Positions 40,001-50,490 of a DNA stretch of 50,490 bases are shown in pieces (the first letter of the stretch is position 1; every line of letters starts with the position of its first letter). The position numbers and the translations under genes are program-made. The DNA is from Paramecium octaurelia (taxonomy: Eukaryota; Ciliophora; Oligohymenophorea; Peniculida; Parameciidae), in contig CAJJDP010000201.1 of assembly GCA_905182995.1 (NCBI GenBank), positions 7,000 to 57,489 on the forward strand, written 5' to 3'. Under the pieces are notes generated by a model. The model saw only the letters and a program-made list of their open reading frames with translations, had not been told where the DNA came from and searched no databases.

Positions 40001-43000
40001 GTTTCATTGGTGGCTTTGATTTAAAAAATATAGCTATATTCAGGAGCCTTTCGAGTTGTTCTTTTAATAAGTTCAAATCTATATCTTGAAATACTCATTT
40101 AAATAGGAACTAATTATAATTTATTGTTATCTTGAATAGTAACATTCAGTTTGGTATCAACAATAGGTATGCATTCGGATGCATCGATTATTATAGGATG
40201 CGTATAACCATTTACTGGTAAATCGTATGTAGACTTTTGAGGAATTAGTTCACAACCTTTATTAATAATTTCTAAGTATAAGACAGGAATTTCAGTAAAT
40301 GGATTATAATAATAAATGGGATTCCATGAATTACGATCAGGAAATGAAATAGTATAATTTATTTGAACTCTAATTTTGATATTAATTAATGATTTTGAGG
40401 CAATATTGAATATGAATCCACTATCTCCAGGATTAATTATTAATTCAGTATCCTTAATTGTTTCATAGAAAGTATCATCAGTCATTGATTTGACAATGTA
40501 TTTAGGTTGTGTAATAGCCTAACTACTAAAAGATTGTTTAGCATATTTACTGCTCTAACCAAAGACGATAATATCTTCATGGATTGTTGGTAATTATAAG
40601 TTGATTGTACAATTGAATCTATCTGAAACATCTCCTAGACCTAAATACAATCTTTCAAGTCCAAAATGATTCAGATATATTTTATAAGCCTTTGTATCCT
40701 CAAATCCTGGTTGCACTTCTAATCGAGTAAATTAATCATCTGCATCTCGATTGTACCAGTAAAATGGTATTTTTTAATTTTTCATTACAAATTATCCATT
40801 AACTTAATTTTCTAGTGAAATTATATTATCATCTTATGCTAAGAAGAGTTAAATCATAGGTTACAAAACCGCATATTATTCTATTGATATTAAATCTTAG
40901 GTTCTGAAATTTGATATATTTAAATAATATTGTTGACTAAATCTAATATTGCCTGTATCTGTAATCAGATCCATCTCAATATAATTTTAATTTTATTTGC
41001 ATGCACTAATATAATTATTCAATTGCTGATCACCTAATTTTATAAGTTAACAATTTAAATCATATATTGTATATTAATCTGATATTCGCAAATATAATTT
41101 ATTTATTTCGTTAATACTTCCCATAGAAAAAGTAATATTACCAATTAAATATTAATCATAAGCCCTAGCTTAAGATTGCGAAAATCTAAAATCACTAGTT
41201 GATAATTGCTTGTAAATATTGGTATTGACATAGTCATCAAGATATTCAAATTATGATATCCCATTTAAATTATCTTCATTCCCAAACAGTAACGGTGTTA
41301 ATATATTATCATCATCCAAAATTACACATATTCGACTATTGTATTTTAATTCGTATGGGTTAATCATCCCATAAATAGTGAGATTAAATGGATCTTTAAT
41401 TAATTCACTATCATGATATTTTGTTAAATAAATTATCAACCTTTTTGGATTAAGAGAATCTTAATCACAAAATACAGAAGATGTTTCATTTATTACACAT
41501 TTAATTACAGTTGTAGTATAAGAATATGGAAATTCTATTAATACTCGATAAATTCCATAAATAGGAACAATTTTGATCTATATAATACTACTAACTAAAG
41601 GATTATTAAATTTCTTGGATATCAATTCTATATTTTTCACAATCTATAATGAAGCCTATTAAGTCTAAGCATCAGTAGGTAACCTTGGTGGTTAACTGGT
41701 TTGAAAATATTAAATTATTGTATGATATAAATCTTCATATACAACTCTAAATATTTTATTAGTAGTCTATAAGATTGTTATTCCAGTGCAATTGACACTA
41801 TATTTATATTAAATTTGATCAGGTTTGTATTTGTTTGAATAAAAATAAAGATTTTAAGAGTCATATGAATAATGTGAAAATGATAATGAAGGCATTAATG
41901 TATCTATTTCAAGTTAAAATACTTAACAATTTAATTAATCATAACTTAAGAATCCTAATTCAATTCTAATAAGTGTATCTATTTATATATTTTTGGGTCT
42001 AAATGCCACACCCATAAATGTTGGTACACCAATACTAGGTGTATCTAAATATAGTTCTACCTCAGTTATTTGAAATAATGAAGCAGGCATATCTGTTTCA
42101 TCAATTAAAAATGTTTTTGTAGATTAACATTAATCAATCAACTGGGTATCATGATAGATTTCCGTTGTAAAGGTGCTTGCTGTAATTGTATCTCCTTAAT
42201 GAGATACATAAAATTCAAGTAGATATTCAGTTTACTATTTTAAAAGTACTGAGTTTTAACTTCTTAATTAAAATGTAAGTTTAGATCCTGTTTATTTTAG
42301 GGTACATTCAGTAGTAAATTTGGCTACTTCTGGTCCTGAAAAATAGCATTCTCTATGAAATATAAATCCACTATTTAAATCAACCAGAGTAAGTATTACA
42401 TCAATTCTATCGTTAGTAGCATCATAGCTGAGCGTGAAAGTCATAGATTATTGTTATCTAACAATATTTTTATTTAATGTAAATCCCCAATCAGAAGTTA
42501 CACATAATGTTCCAGATGAAGATGGAATTACTGTTGCTATTGGAGTTATTGATGGTGGATTATAAATTTAATTAATGACTGAGTATGTAAGAGGAATTTA
42601 AGGACCTTATTCTAAAATTAANATATTACCAATTAAATATTAATCATAAGCCCTAGCTTAAGATTGCGAAAATCTAAAATCACTAGTTGATAATTGCTTG
42701 TAAATATTGGTATTGACATAGTCATCAAGATATTCAAATTATGTTATCCCATTTAAATTATCTTCATTTCCAAACAGTAACGGTGTTAATATATTATCAT
42801 CATCCAAAATTACACATATTCGACTATTGTATTTTAATTCGTATGGGTTAATCATCCCATAAATAGTGAGATTAAATGGATCTTTAATTAATTCACTATC
42901 ATGATATTTTGTTAAATAAATTATCAATCTTTTTGGATTAAGAGAATCTTAATCACAAAATACAGAAGATGTTTCATTTATTACACATTTAATTATATTT

Positions 43001-44512
43001 GTAGTATAAGAATATGGAAATTCTATTAATACTCGATAAATTCCATAAATAGGAACAATTTTGATCTATATAATACTACTAACTAAAGGATTATTAAATT
43101 TCTTGGATATCAATTCTATATTTTTCACAATCTATAATGAAGCCTATTAAGTCTAAGCATCAGTAGGTAACCTTGGTGGTTAACTGGTTTGAAAATATTA
43201 AATTATTGTATGATATAAATCTTCATATACAACTCTAAATATTTTATTAGTAGTCTATAAGATTGTTATTCCAGTGCAATTGACACTATATTTATATTAA
43301 ATTTGATCAGGTTTGTATTTGTTTGAATAAAAATAAAGATTTTAAGAGTCATATGAATAATGTGAAAATGATAATGAAGGCATTAATGTATCTATTTCAA
43401 GTTAAAAGACTTAACAATTTAATTAATCATAACTTAAGAATCCTAATTCAATTCTAATAAGTGTATCTATTTATATATTTTTGGGTCTAAATGCCACACC
43501 CATAAATGTTGGTACACCAATACTAGGTGTATCTAAATATAGTTCTACCTCAGTTATTTGAAATAATGAAGCAGGCATATCTTTTTCATCAATTAAAAAT
43601 GTTTTTGTAGATTAACATTAATCAATCAACTGGGTATCATGATAGATTTCCGTTGTAAAGGTGCTTGCTGTAATTGTGTCTCCTTAATGAGATACATAAA
43701 ATTCAAGTAGATATTCAGTTTACTATTTTAAAAGTACTGAGTTTTAACTTCTTAATTAAAATGTAAGTTTAGATCCTGTTTATTTTAGGGTACATTCAGT
43801 AGTAAATTTGGCTACTTCTGGTCCTGAAAAATAGCATTCTCTATGAAATATAAATCCACTATTTAAATCAACCAGAGTAAGTATTACATCAATTCTATCG
43901 TTAGTAGCATCATAGCTGAGCGTGAAAGTCATAGATTATTGTTATCTAACAATATTTTTATTTAATGTAAATCCCCAATCAGAAGTTACACATAATGTTC
44001 CAGATGAAGATGGAATTACTGTTGCTATTGGAGTTATTGATGGTGGATTATAAATTTAATTAAAGACTGAGTATGTAAGAGGAATTTAAGGACCTTATTC
44101 TAAAATTAACGTATTTGAGTATTCTGAGGCTACAATATTCATTTAAAATTATCCAATGCCTTGTTATTTCTTAGATAATACTGTAGACAATGTTAAATTG
44201 CATTTATACCAAGTATTTTCAGGTAATATTTAAGTCACTGTAAAATGTGTACTTCCTGTTAATGTTAATAGGGCAACAGTTGACTCTAAATCGTTATTAA
44301 TTTATACCGTCAAACGAAGTAAGAAGTAGTTATTCTTGTCCTTGAATGATGAAAGGTAATGTTAATTAGATGATTGAATTTATTCGAATAGGATATGTAG
44401 GATTGAAATAAATAGTTAAATGATCGCAAGCCTTAGTCAGTGGATCTATGATGCATTTGACTTTTGTATTCAATCCGTAAGAAAGTAATGGTAGTAACAA
44501 TAAGAATAGCAT
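37075..44512 (-). CDS. Large secreted or surface protein, unknown family
   Basis: The product begins with a signal peptide (MLFLLLLPLLSYG) and seems to consist of repeated beta-rich extracellular segments with scattered Cys and Asn-X-Ser/Thr sites, for example KCNLTLSTVL and WNPIYYYNPFTEIPVLYLEI. Two assembly duplications interrupt it (41135-44109 and 37186-40032). Using one copy of each and removing introns of 22 nt (44286-44307) and 25 nt (37291-37315), the coding length is 4479 nt, exactly 1493 codons (1492 residues). It ends IIKQVFNLLLIH with TGA at 37077-37075. No C-terminal membrane anchor is seen. No family is recognised; it may be a cell-surface or secretory-granule protein. Its start is 31 bp from the bS6m stop. 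Confidence 0.75.
37186..40032. repeat. Tandem 1423-bp duplication across one N
   Basis: Bases 37186-38608 and 38610-40032 are direct copies separated by one N at 38609. About four base differences were noticed and all look synonymous in the secreted-protein gene. Collapsing one copy restores the reading frame. Interpretation: unmerged overlap, probably of two haplotypes. Confidence 0.95.
41135..44109. repeat. Tandem 1487-bp duplication across one N
   Basis: Bases 41135-42621 and 42623-44109 are direct copies separated by one N at 42622. This pair is the most divergent: about nine substitutions, some changing residues (for example Ser/Thr in NLNGIS versus NLNGIT; Thr/Lys; Ile/Phe). Collapsing it restores the frame of the secreted-protein gene. 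Confidence 0.95.
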
Positions 44513-44543
44513 TTAATACTTTAATGAAATATTTTTATAATAC

Positions 44544-45002
44544 TCAGGATAATTTTTACTTTTCTTCTCTTAATATTTGCAATGCTCTTCCATATTCATA
44601 AGATTGAACGCTGTTGTTTTTCACAAAAGGTGCTTCATCTTCAAATGGCTTTGTAAATCCTACAGCCTCTGGAATGAAGTCCTTAATTCGAAAATGCTGT
44701 AATCTAAATATTTCAAACGACTTTTCTCCTCCTTTTAACACATTTCTAAACTTGCTAGGATGACCATCATATAAAATTGAAACATATCTCCCTATTAAAT
44801 GTCTAAATCCATCATTTCCTATAATTTGTTTACTCATGATTCTATCTCCTAAAATTCTCACGTTTCTAATATTTCCTCCTATTGTTTTTCATTGTATGAT
44901 AATACCTCCTTAGAAAATCAAGACTGACAATTATCTAATGGCAGCAGCTGTACCTTATGCCTAGGAGCATCTGCAAATTGCTATTAATTCATACAAAGGC
45001 AT
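44544..45002 (-). CDS. Mitochondrial small-subunit ribosomal protein bS6
   Basis: The product is 143 residues. It begins MPLYELIAICRCSQAQ, which fits the bS6 beginning (MPxYEL), followed by a segment QLSVLIFQGGGNIRNVRILG in the position of the conserved Gly-rich turn, then IGRYVSILYDGHPSKFRNVL. The C-terminal extension is typical of mitochondrial versions. A 27-nt intron (44879-44905) carries an in-frame TGA. Without the intron the frame would seem to start at a later Met (44838). TGA is at 44546-44544. It is divergent from the rRNA methyltransferase, whose ATG is only 21 bp away. bS6 binds 16S-type rRNA next to bS18 in the small subunit. Assignment rests on pattern recognition and is fairly but not fully secure. 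Confidence 0.7.
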
Positions 45003-45023
45003 AAATAAATTTTAAATTATTAT
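45003..45023. promoter_or_regulatory. 21-bp divergent start-codon gap
   Basis: Only 21 bp of pure A/T separate the start codons of bS6m (minus, 45002) and the rRNA methyltransferase (plus, 45024). Any shared promoter must overlap the coding ends or use extremely short leaders. No specific box can be named. Confidence 0.6.
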
Positions 45024-45886
45024 ATGTATATTTTGAAGTTTGGATCAAGATTTTCGTCTTAGAAATCATACGATTATTTATATGGCATAAACCCAGTTAT
45101 GTCTGCATTATATGCTAACAAAAGATCATTTACTTAACTTTATGTAAATTAAACATAATAAAGTATTATACTATCATATAATTAGAGATGATTATATCAA
45201 CCCAAGAATCTCAAATATTCTTAATAGAGCTTAATCTTTAAAACTAGATGTTTAAATGATTCCCAAAGTATTTAATACAAACTAATATGTTTAGAATAAA
45301 TTAGAAAGATATTGCAGCAATGACCACCATTAAAATGTTATTTTGAAATGTTCAAAATTAAATTACTGTAATCAATTACCTGATGAATCTAATTTTGTTC
45401 TATTGGATTCAGTTTAAGATCCTTAAAATTTTGGAGCAATCTTAAGAGTTTGTTTTTTTTTAGGAATTAATACTGTTATTGTCGAGAAAAAAGGTTAATG
45501 CCCATTATCTCCAACAGTAAGCAAAACAAGTGCAGGTGCTCTTGAATTAATGAATATTTTTGAAACTGATAATTTGGCTAATTTTGTGAAACAAAGAAAA
45601 CATGAATTTTAAGTAATAGGAAGTGGATTTGAAAGCAATAGTGTATATATATAGAATAATTTGTAAGATTCCAATTGATGAGTTTTAGAAGGATTAAAAA
45701 AAACCAAAAAAAATCATCATTTTTGGATCTGAAAGTTCTGGGATAAGAACAGAATTATTCAAATAATGTGATACCATAGTAAATATAATGACTAGTCGAC
45801 ATACTTTTCCAGAAACATTAGTTGATTCATTAAATGTTAGTGTATCAGCTGGAATCATTTTATAATAAGTGTTGAATAGTAAATGA
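45024..45886 (+). CDS. SpoU/TrmH-family rRNA 2'-O-methyltransferase
   Basis: This enzyme transfers a methyl group from S-adenosylmethionine to a ribose 2'-OH in RNA, using a knotted SPOUT fold. All three family motifs are present: motif 1 DPQNFGAILR, motif 2 IIIFGSESSGIR and motif 3 SLNVSVSAGI. VSKTSAGALEL is also typical. An N-terminal substrate-binding part contains LYGINPVMSALYANKR. The start MYILKFGSRFSSQKS looks like a mitochondrial presequence, which with its neighbour bS6m suggests an MRM1/MRM3-like enzyme acting on mitochondrial large-subunit rRNA (inference). Two 25-nt introns were placed: 45163-45187 and 45643-45667. Spliced length is 813 nt (270 residues), with TGA at 45884-45886. 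Confidence 0.88.
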
Positions 45887-45990
45887 GTAAATATCCTTTG
45901 AAATATTAATATTTTTTAATTGATTTTTTGTTTAAACAATTTAATTTAGGTATTAATTAAAAAAAAATATTAATAAATAAATTATTAAAA

Positions 45991-48900
45991 ATGTTATTAA
46001 AGACAACTTAAGGAAACATGTCTGCATGGTCTAATCTAAAGTCATAATCAAATCTGTTAGTTTCAGCAGTAAATGATTAATGGGGGTATTTTTAATTATC
46101 AATAACTTAAGCTCTTAATTATAATTTAATTCATTTAACCTCGGATAGAAGAACACGTCAACATCTATCATTGGCACAGTTTCAAGTAAAGATGCAATTT
46201 CGTGTTTGGCTTGGGAAAATTTTGCTCCGGAAACTTATCCTATGGGTTTAGTAGCTGCAGGAACAACAGAAGGTTACGTGGCACTTTATGATGCAAATTC
46301 AGCAATTAATTAAGAGGAAGAAAGCTGTGTTGCTATGATTGATTAATTGTATGAGGGACCTGTGACTGCTATAGAATTTAATGAGTTTAAACCAAATTTA
46401 ATAGCTTTAGGAGGTTAAGATGTGTTAGTAATATATTAAAATATTTTAGATTGCTGATATCATCAAAGATATTTAAAATCCATAAGTTTTTGGACCTGGA
46501 AATCCTAATCTTCATGAAGATAGTTCAATTACAGCTGTTTCTTGGAATAAGAAAATATTGCACATATTAGCATCAGCATCTTAGAATGGTTTGACTGGTG
46601 TTTGGGATTTGAGAAATAATAAGCCAATATTTAGTTTTTAGGATAGCAGTGCTATTAGCAATAAAAAAGTAAGTTTATTGTGGAATCCAGAAATTCCAAC
46701 ATAAATAGCTGTTGCATATGATGATGAAAGAGCACCAGAATTATAAATTTGGGATTTAAGAAATCCTTAAGGACCAACAATTGTTTTTAGTTAAGTTCAT
46801 AGATCTGGAATAAACAGTCTCTCCTGGTGTCCAAATGATCATTCCTTAATATTGACAGGAGGTAGAGATGGATAAGTAGTGTGTTGGAATTACAAGACTT
46901 AATCAGTTGTAAGTTAAGAACAATTGGACTTTGAAATAGCAGATTTAAAATGGAGTAAAAGGGTTACATCAGTTTATTCAATTTCAAGTGCAGATGGTTA
47001 AACAAGTATTAGAAGCTTACCAAGTGGTAAGGAAGGTTATGCACCAAAATGGTTAAAGCCTCCTGTAGGATCAGCATTTGCATTTGATTAATTGGCATGT
47101 TTTAAAGAAAATAATTCTGCAATCTAAACCTATTAGATTGCTAAAACTGATCCAGATAATATTTTTGAAAGTTTTAATGCATTTTGTTCTGTAGATTCAG
47201 ACTAAAATAGAATTCAATTAGAAATCGAAAAATAACATGATCAATAATATACATAATATTGGAAATTAATAAATTCAGTTTAAAAAGAAGATAAAAAAGA
47301 ATATTTAGCTACATTGGGATTTTCTGTAAAGGAAATTACACAATAAACAGAAAATTATACTGGAAAAAGACATGCTAAGAAGGATGATCAAAGTAAAAAG
47401 AAAAATTCGGCTCCTTAAAGACCTGCAATTGATTTTGCCACAATTACTGATTAAGATGCAGATTCATTTTTCAATGATTTAACTAATTAATCACTCAACA
47501 AATAATAATAAACCAATAATAGCAGGAATTAAGATGTTGAAATCTTTTAATCTGAATAAGTATCAAAAAATACTAATTGGAATGTTGGAGTTGAGAAAAT
47601 AATTAAAGACAACCTAATAGTTGGTAATTATGAAGGCGCTATTGATTGTGCTTTGAAATGTGGTAGATCTGCAGAGGCTCTATTATTAGCTTATTCTCAA
47701 AGCAAAGAAATATTTGAATAAACAATGAATACTTTTCTAACAACATAAACAGACTACTTCTTAAAAAATGTGTTAAAACATATTGTTCTAAAACACCCAG
47801 ATGAAATAGCCAAAAATTTTGAATTAAACACTTGGAAAGAATGTGCTGCTATGGTGTTAAATAGTGATAATACAGGATAATTCCATAAAATTATGGAATA
47901 ATTAGGAGATAGATTTATTGCTGAAAGAAAAGATGAATTCAATGCTCTTTAATGTTACATCCTTGCAATGAATGGTGAAAAATGCATTAAGATTTTAACT
48001 AATCATAATAATTCATTAAAAGAGTTAACTGAGGCCATTAAACTCTTAATTGTTATTCAGGAATATTCACTCTAGGAAAGTGAAATATTTGACCATATTT
48101 TTGATAGCTTGCTACTAAAATTTGCTAATTCTGCAATATAGCATAACTAATATTTATCAGCTGCTTATGCTCTCAATTTTTCTTCTCCTGATTGTCAAAG
48201 AGCTTTAGAATTATTAGATTTAATTTACAAAGGAAATCATAAAGACAGAAGTATAATACAGAAAATTATGGACAAACCAACTTTCCCATTTAAATATGAA
48301 TAAATTAAAATGGGCATAGTTAAATAAACATAAGCCTAACCTGTTCATGCTCCTAATTAACCTGTATCCAGACCCACAAGACCTGCTGTTAACTAACACT
48401 AAGAAGATCATAATGTAAGATAGTAGACTTAATAAAATCCTAATCAAAATGCCTCAGCAATAAATAATCCTTTTGGCCCCAATGTTGCAAAAGTTGCAGA
48501 AGATCCGTAAAATTAAAATTTATTATTTAGAGTTCCACCTCCAAATAGACGACAAGTACAAAAACCTACTCCACCAGTGAAAACTGCTCCTCCACCAAAT
48601 TAGCCTAAGAAATAAGAAGCATAAAATATATAACCTCCACCTTTTGTTCAAGAACCTTTTAGATAAGAATAATAATAGCCATAAGTTGTTCCACCTCCTT
48701 AACCTCCTCCAAAACATCACGTAGCACCCCCTCCTCCTCCTCCTTAACCATAACCAAATATATAATAAACTTTACCTTAGTAGCCATTTTAATAATAATA
48801 ACATCAGCAACAAGTTAATTAATAACAATAGTGGCAATAAGAGTAATAATAATAAAATAATTAATAATAACTATTCAATTAAAGAACTCAACAAAATGCT

Positions 48901-48999
48901 GTTTAAGAGATTAAGCAACCAACTTAATAAGGAAAGGGTGTCCCTCCTCCTCCAGCTCCACAAAGAAGAGGACCACCTCCTCCACCAAAGAAGTAATGA
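45991..48999 (+). CDS. SEC31: COPII coat outer-layer protein Sec31
   Basis: Sec31 with Sec13 forms the outer cage of COPII vesicles leaving the ER. The protein has 986 residues. An N-terminal WD40 propeller (about 1-330) includes DAISCLAWENFAPETYPMGL, the Sec31-type TAVSWNKKILHILASASQNG and SLSWCPNDHSLILTGGRDG. A helical region of about 500-740 follows (NLIVGNYEGAIDCALKCGRS, the ancestral coatomer element type). The C-terminus from about 780 is rich in Pro and Gln with PPPPPP runs, ending RRGPPPPPKK; in the family this part binds Sec23/Sar1. Two introns were placed: 46086-46111 (26 nt) and 46428-46449 (22 nt). Spliced length is 2961 nt. TGA is at 48997-48999; the next gene starts 44 bp on. 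Confidence 0.95.
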
Positions 49000-49043
49000 A
49001 TAATATTTACCGTATAAATAAATATTAAAATAAATACCTATTT

Positions 49044-49882
49044 ATGATTCGAATATTTTTGATAAGACATGGTCAATCATTATATCAGAGTTTAAAAATT
49101 GTTTCAGGAATGAATGAGTATGGATTGAGCGGTTTGGGAAAAGTACAATCCAAAAACATAGGCAGAAAGTTATCATCAATTAGATTTGATTATGTCTATT
49201 CAAGTGATTTTAAAAGGTAATAAATCTCAGAAATTTAGATGCATTGAATCTTATGAATTAATTGAAAATGAACTTAAGCATAAGCCTTCTAATGTGATCT
49301 ATACACCTATTTTAAGAGAAAGAGATCCTGGAAATGATCTATTGAAATCCTATTCAGAAGTGTACCCACTTTAAAGTTAAACGATAGTAGACAGAGAAAA
49401 TAATGCAGAAACATCTGAAGAAATATAAATTAGAGCCTAAGCATTCTTTAATTAATTGATCACACAATAACTATATTAACAATCATTTTAAAATGTAATT
49501 AATTTTTTAACACAAATAGTTACCACTTGATTCACTTAATAAAATGATTTTGAGTTCTTAAGTTGCTGAACCTCATTATTCTCATCATATCATGCGATCT
49601 TACATACATTAAGCTTAATAATTCAGTTCTTCTTAGAAATCTACAGGTTGTACTAATATATTAGCCATAAGTCATGCTGGGTTCATAACAGAAGCAATCT
49701 AATTTTTATATAAACATCAAAATATTAAAAACACTGATGGTCTATAACCTGCAGTATATGCAAGAAATGGAGCATTGTTTTTGTTGGAAATAGAGGCTTA
49801 GAATTTAGATGACTGGAAATGCAATATTTATTTAAGAAATTACAGTAAAAGTATAGATGCCCCATTTGAATCGATTATTTGA
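49044..49882 (+). CDS. Histidine phosphatase (phosphoglycerate-mutase-like)
   Basis: This is a member of the histidine-phosphatase superfamily, in which a catalytic His takes up the phosphate. The RHG motif lies at the very start (MIRIFLIRHGQSLYQS; R8-H9-G10), YSSDFKR follows in the usual place, and the second catalytic His is in ILAISHAGFITEAI. Two introns were placed: 49217-49238 (22 nt) and 49495-49519 (25 nt). Spliced length is 792 nt, 263 residues, the usual size for the family. TGA is at 49880-49882. Whether it acts on sugar phosphates or on proteins cannot be told; the weakly conserved middle argues against true glycolytic mutase. Confidence 0.88.
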
Positions 49883-50490
49883 AAAATATACCTGTAAATA
49901 TTTTAGTTTTTAAGAAGGTTTAATCTAATATTTAATCTTTTTTAAGTAGTAAAATTATCATACAAAATTAATAAATTATTATGCATTATTAATTTTTTAT
50001 TTTATTTTTGTAGATGTGTAATAAATTATAAATACCATTATTCCAGAATTTTCTTGTTCCTCTAATTCTAAATTTTCAGTTCTAAATTATTTTAGAAATA
50101 ATATTACGAGACTGAATATCAATAAAATTAAATATAAGAAAAAAAGAATTTAAAATATACTTATTGGAATAGCATATATTACTTGATATAATATTTTACA
50201 AAGATTAATTTAAATAATTATCGAACAAAATTTAAAGACAATAAACTAAAACATAAACATAATGAATTTATTAATTGGTGAAGAATGTGGGAGTAAAAAT
50301 TGTTAAATATAAGAGAACTAATAAAAGGAACAAAGTGATATAATGTAGATTAGGTTTTGGGAACAAAGTAAAACTTATTATTATTTTAGTTGCTCAAGGG
50401 TATTAACAAGAAATATAAGTAAGAATAGTATCTAACCATTTAGTAATTGCAATAATAATTATGGGAAAATAACTTAAATAAAGTTTTTCA
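49883..50490. other. AT-rich end, no gene seen
   Basis: About 600 bp of very AT-rich sequence. I tried both strands with the ciliate code and found no convincing frame. It may include the 3' end of a gene beyond the window, but nothing can be named. Confidence 0.5.

Noticed and set aside
48220..48720. Minus-strand frames opposite SEC31
   Set aside because: Antisense shadows of the Pro/Gln-rich SEC31 tail.
14596..48999. A functional membrane-traffic gene cluster (VPS13, DENND6-like, TVP15-like, SEC31)
   Set aside because: Genes are on mixed strands, interspersed with unrelated genes such as APC1 and bS6m; co-location is likely chance.

Overview
The window is macronuclear-type DNA of a ciliate, almost certainly a Paramecium. 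Three signs support this. The genes read through TAA and TAG as glutamine and stop only at TGA. Introns are minute (24 placed here, 22-31 nt, nearly all GTA...TAG or AAG). Genes are packed with gaps of only 21-180 bp. The DNA is about 70-75% A+T. Species cannot be fixed from sequence alone.

Layout. 1-621: 3' end of a WD40-repeat gene. 622-14595: a gene-poor island of about 14 kb, very unusual for a somatic Paramecium chromosome. It holds a broken WD40 pseudogene (about 2670-2998), decayed coding-like DNA, a weak trace of a transposase-type helix-turn-helix (about 9355-9440, minus) and one possible small gene (13612-13992). 14596-49882: a dense block of 13 genes. These are VPS13 (+), APC1 (-), a DENND6-type Rab GEF (-), an AGC kinase (-), a small unknown gene (+), a TVP15/COPI-associated-like membrane protein (+), two unknown genes (+), a large secreted protein (-), mitochondrial ribosomal protein bS6 (-), a SpoU/TrmH rRNA 2'-O-methyltransferase (+), SEC31 (+) and a histidine-phosphatase (phosphoglycerate-mutase-like) gene (+). 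49883-50490: no gene seen.

The main structural oddity is five tandem direct duplications of 1.41-1.49 kb, each with its two copies separated by exactly one N (at 7916, 28181, 32892, 38609, 42622). When one copy of each is removed, every affected gene becomes an open reading frame of exact codon length. They are therefore almost certainly unmerged overlapping contig ends. The copies differ by a few mostly synonymous bases, which suggests two haplotypes.

Biologically, several genes serve membrane traffic (VPS13, DENND6-like, TVP15-like, SEC31). bS6m and the rRNA methyltransferase form a head-to-head pair with start codons only 21 bp apart, and both may act on the mitochondrial ribosome. APC1 is the scaffold of the anaphase-promoting complex. 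I found no tRNA, rRNA or CRISPR, no intact transposon, and no clearly new multigene system. The most promising unexplained parts are the 14-kb island and the unknown genes at 34310-34775, 35561-36914 and 37075-44512.
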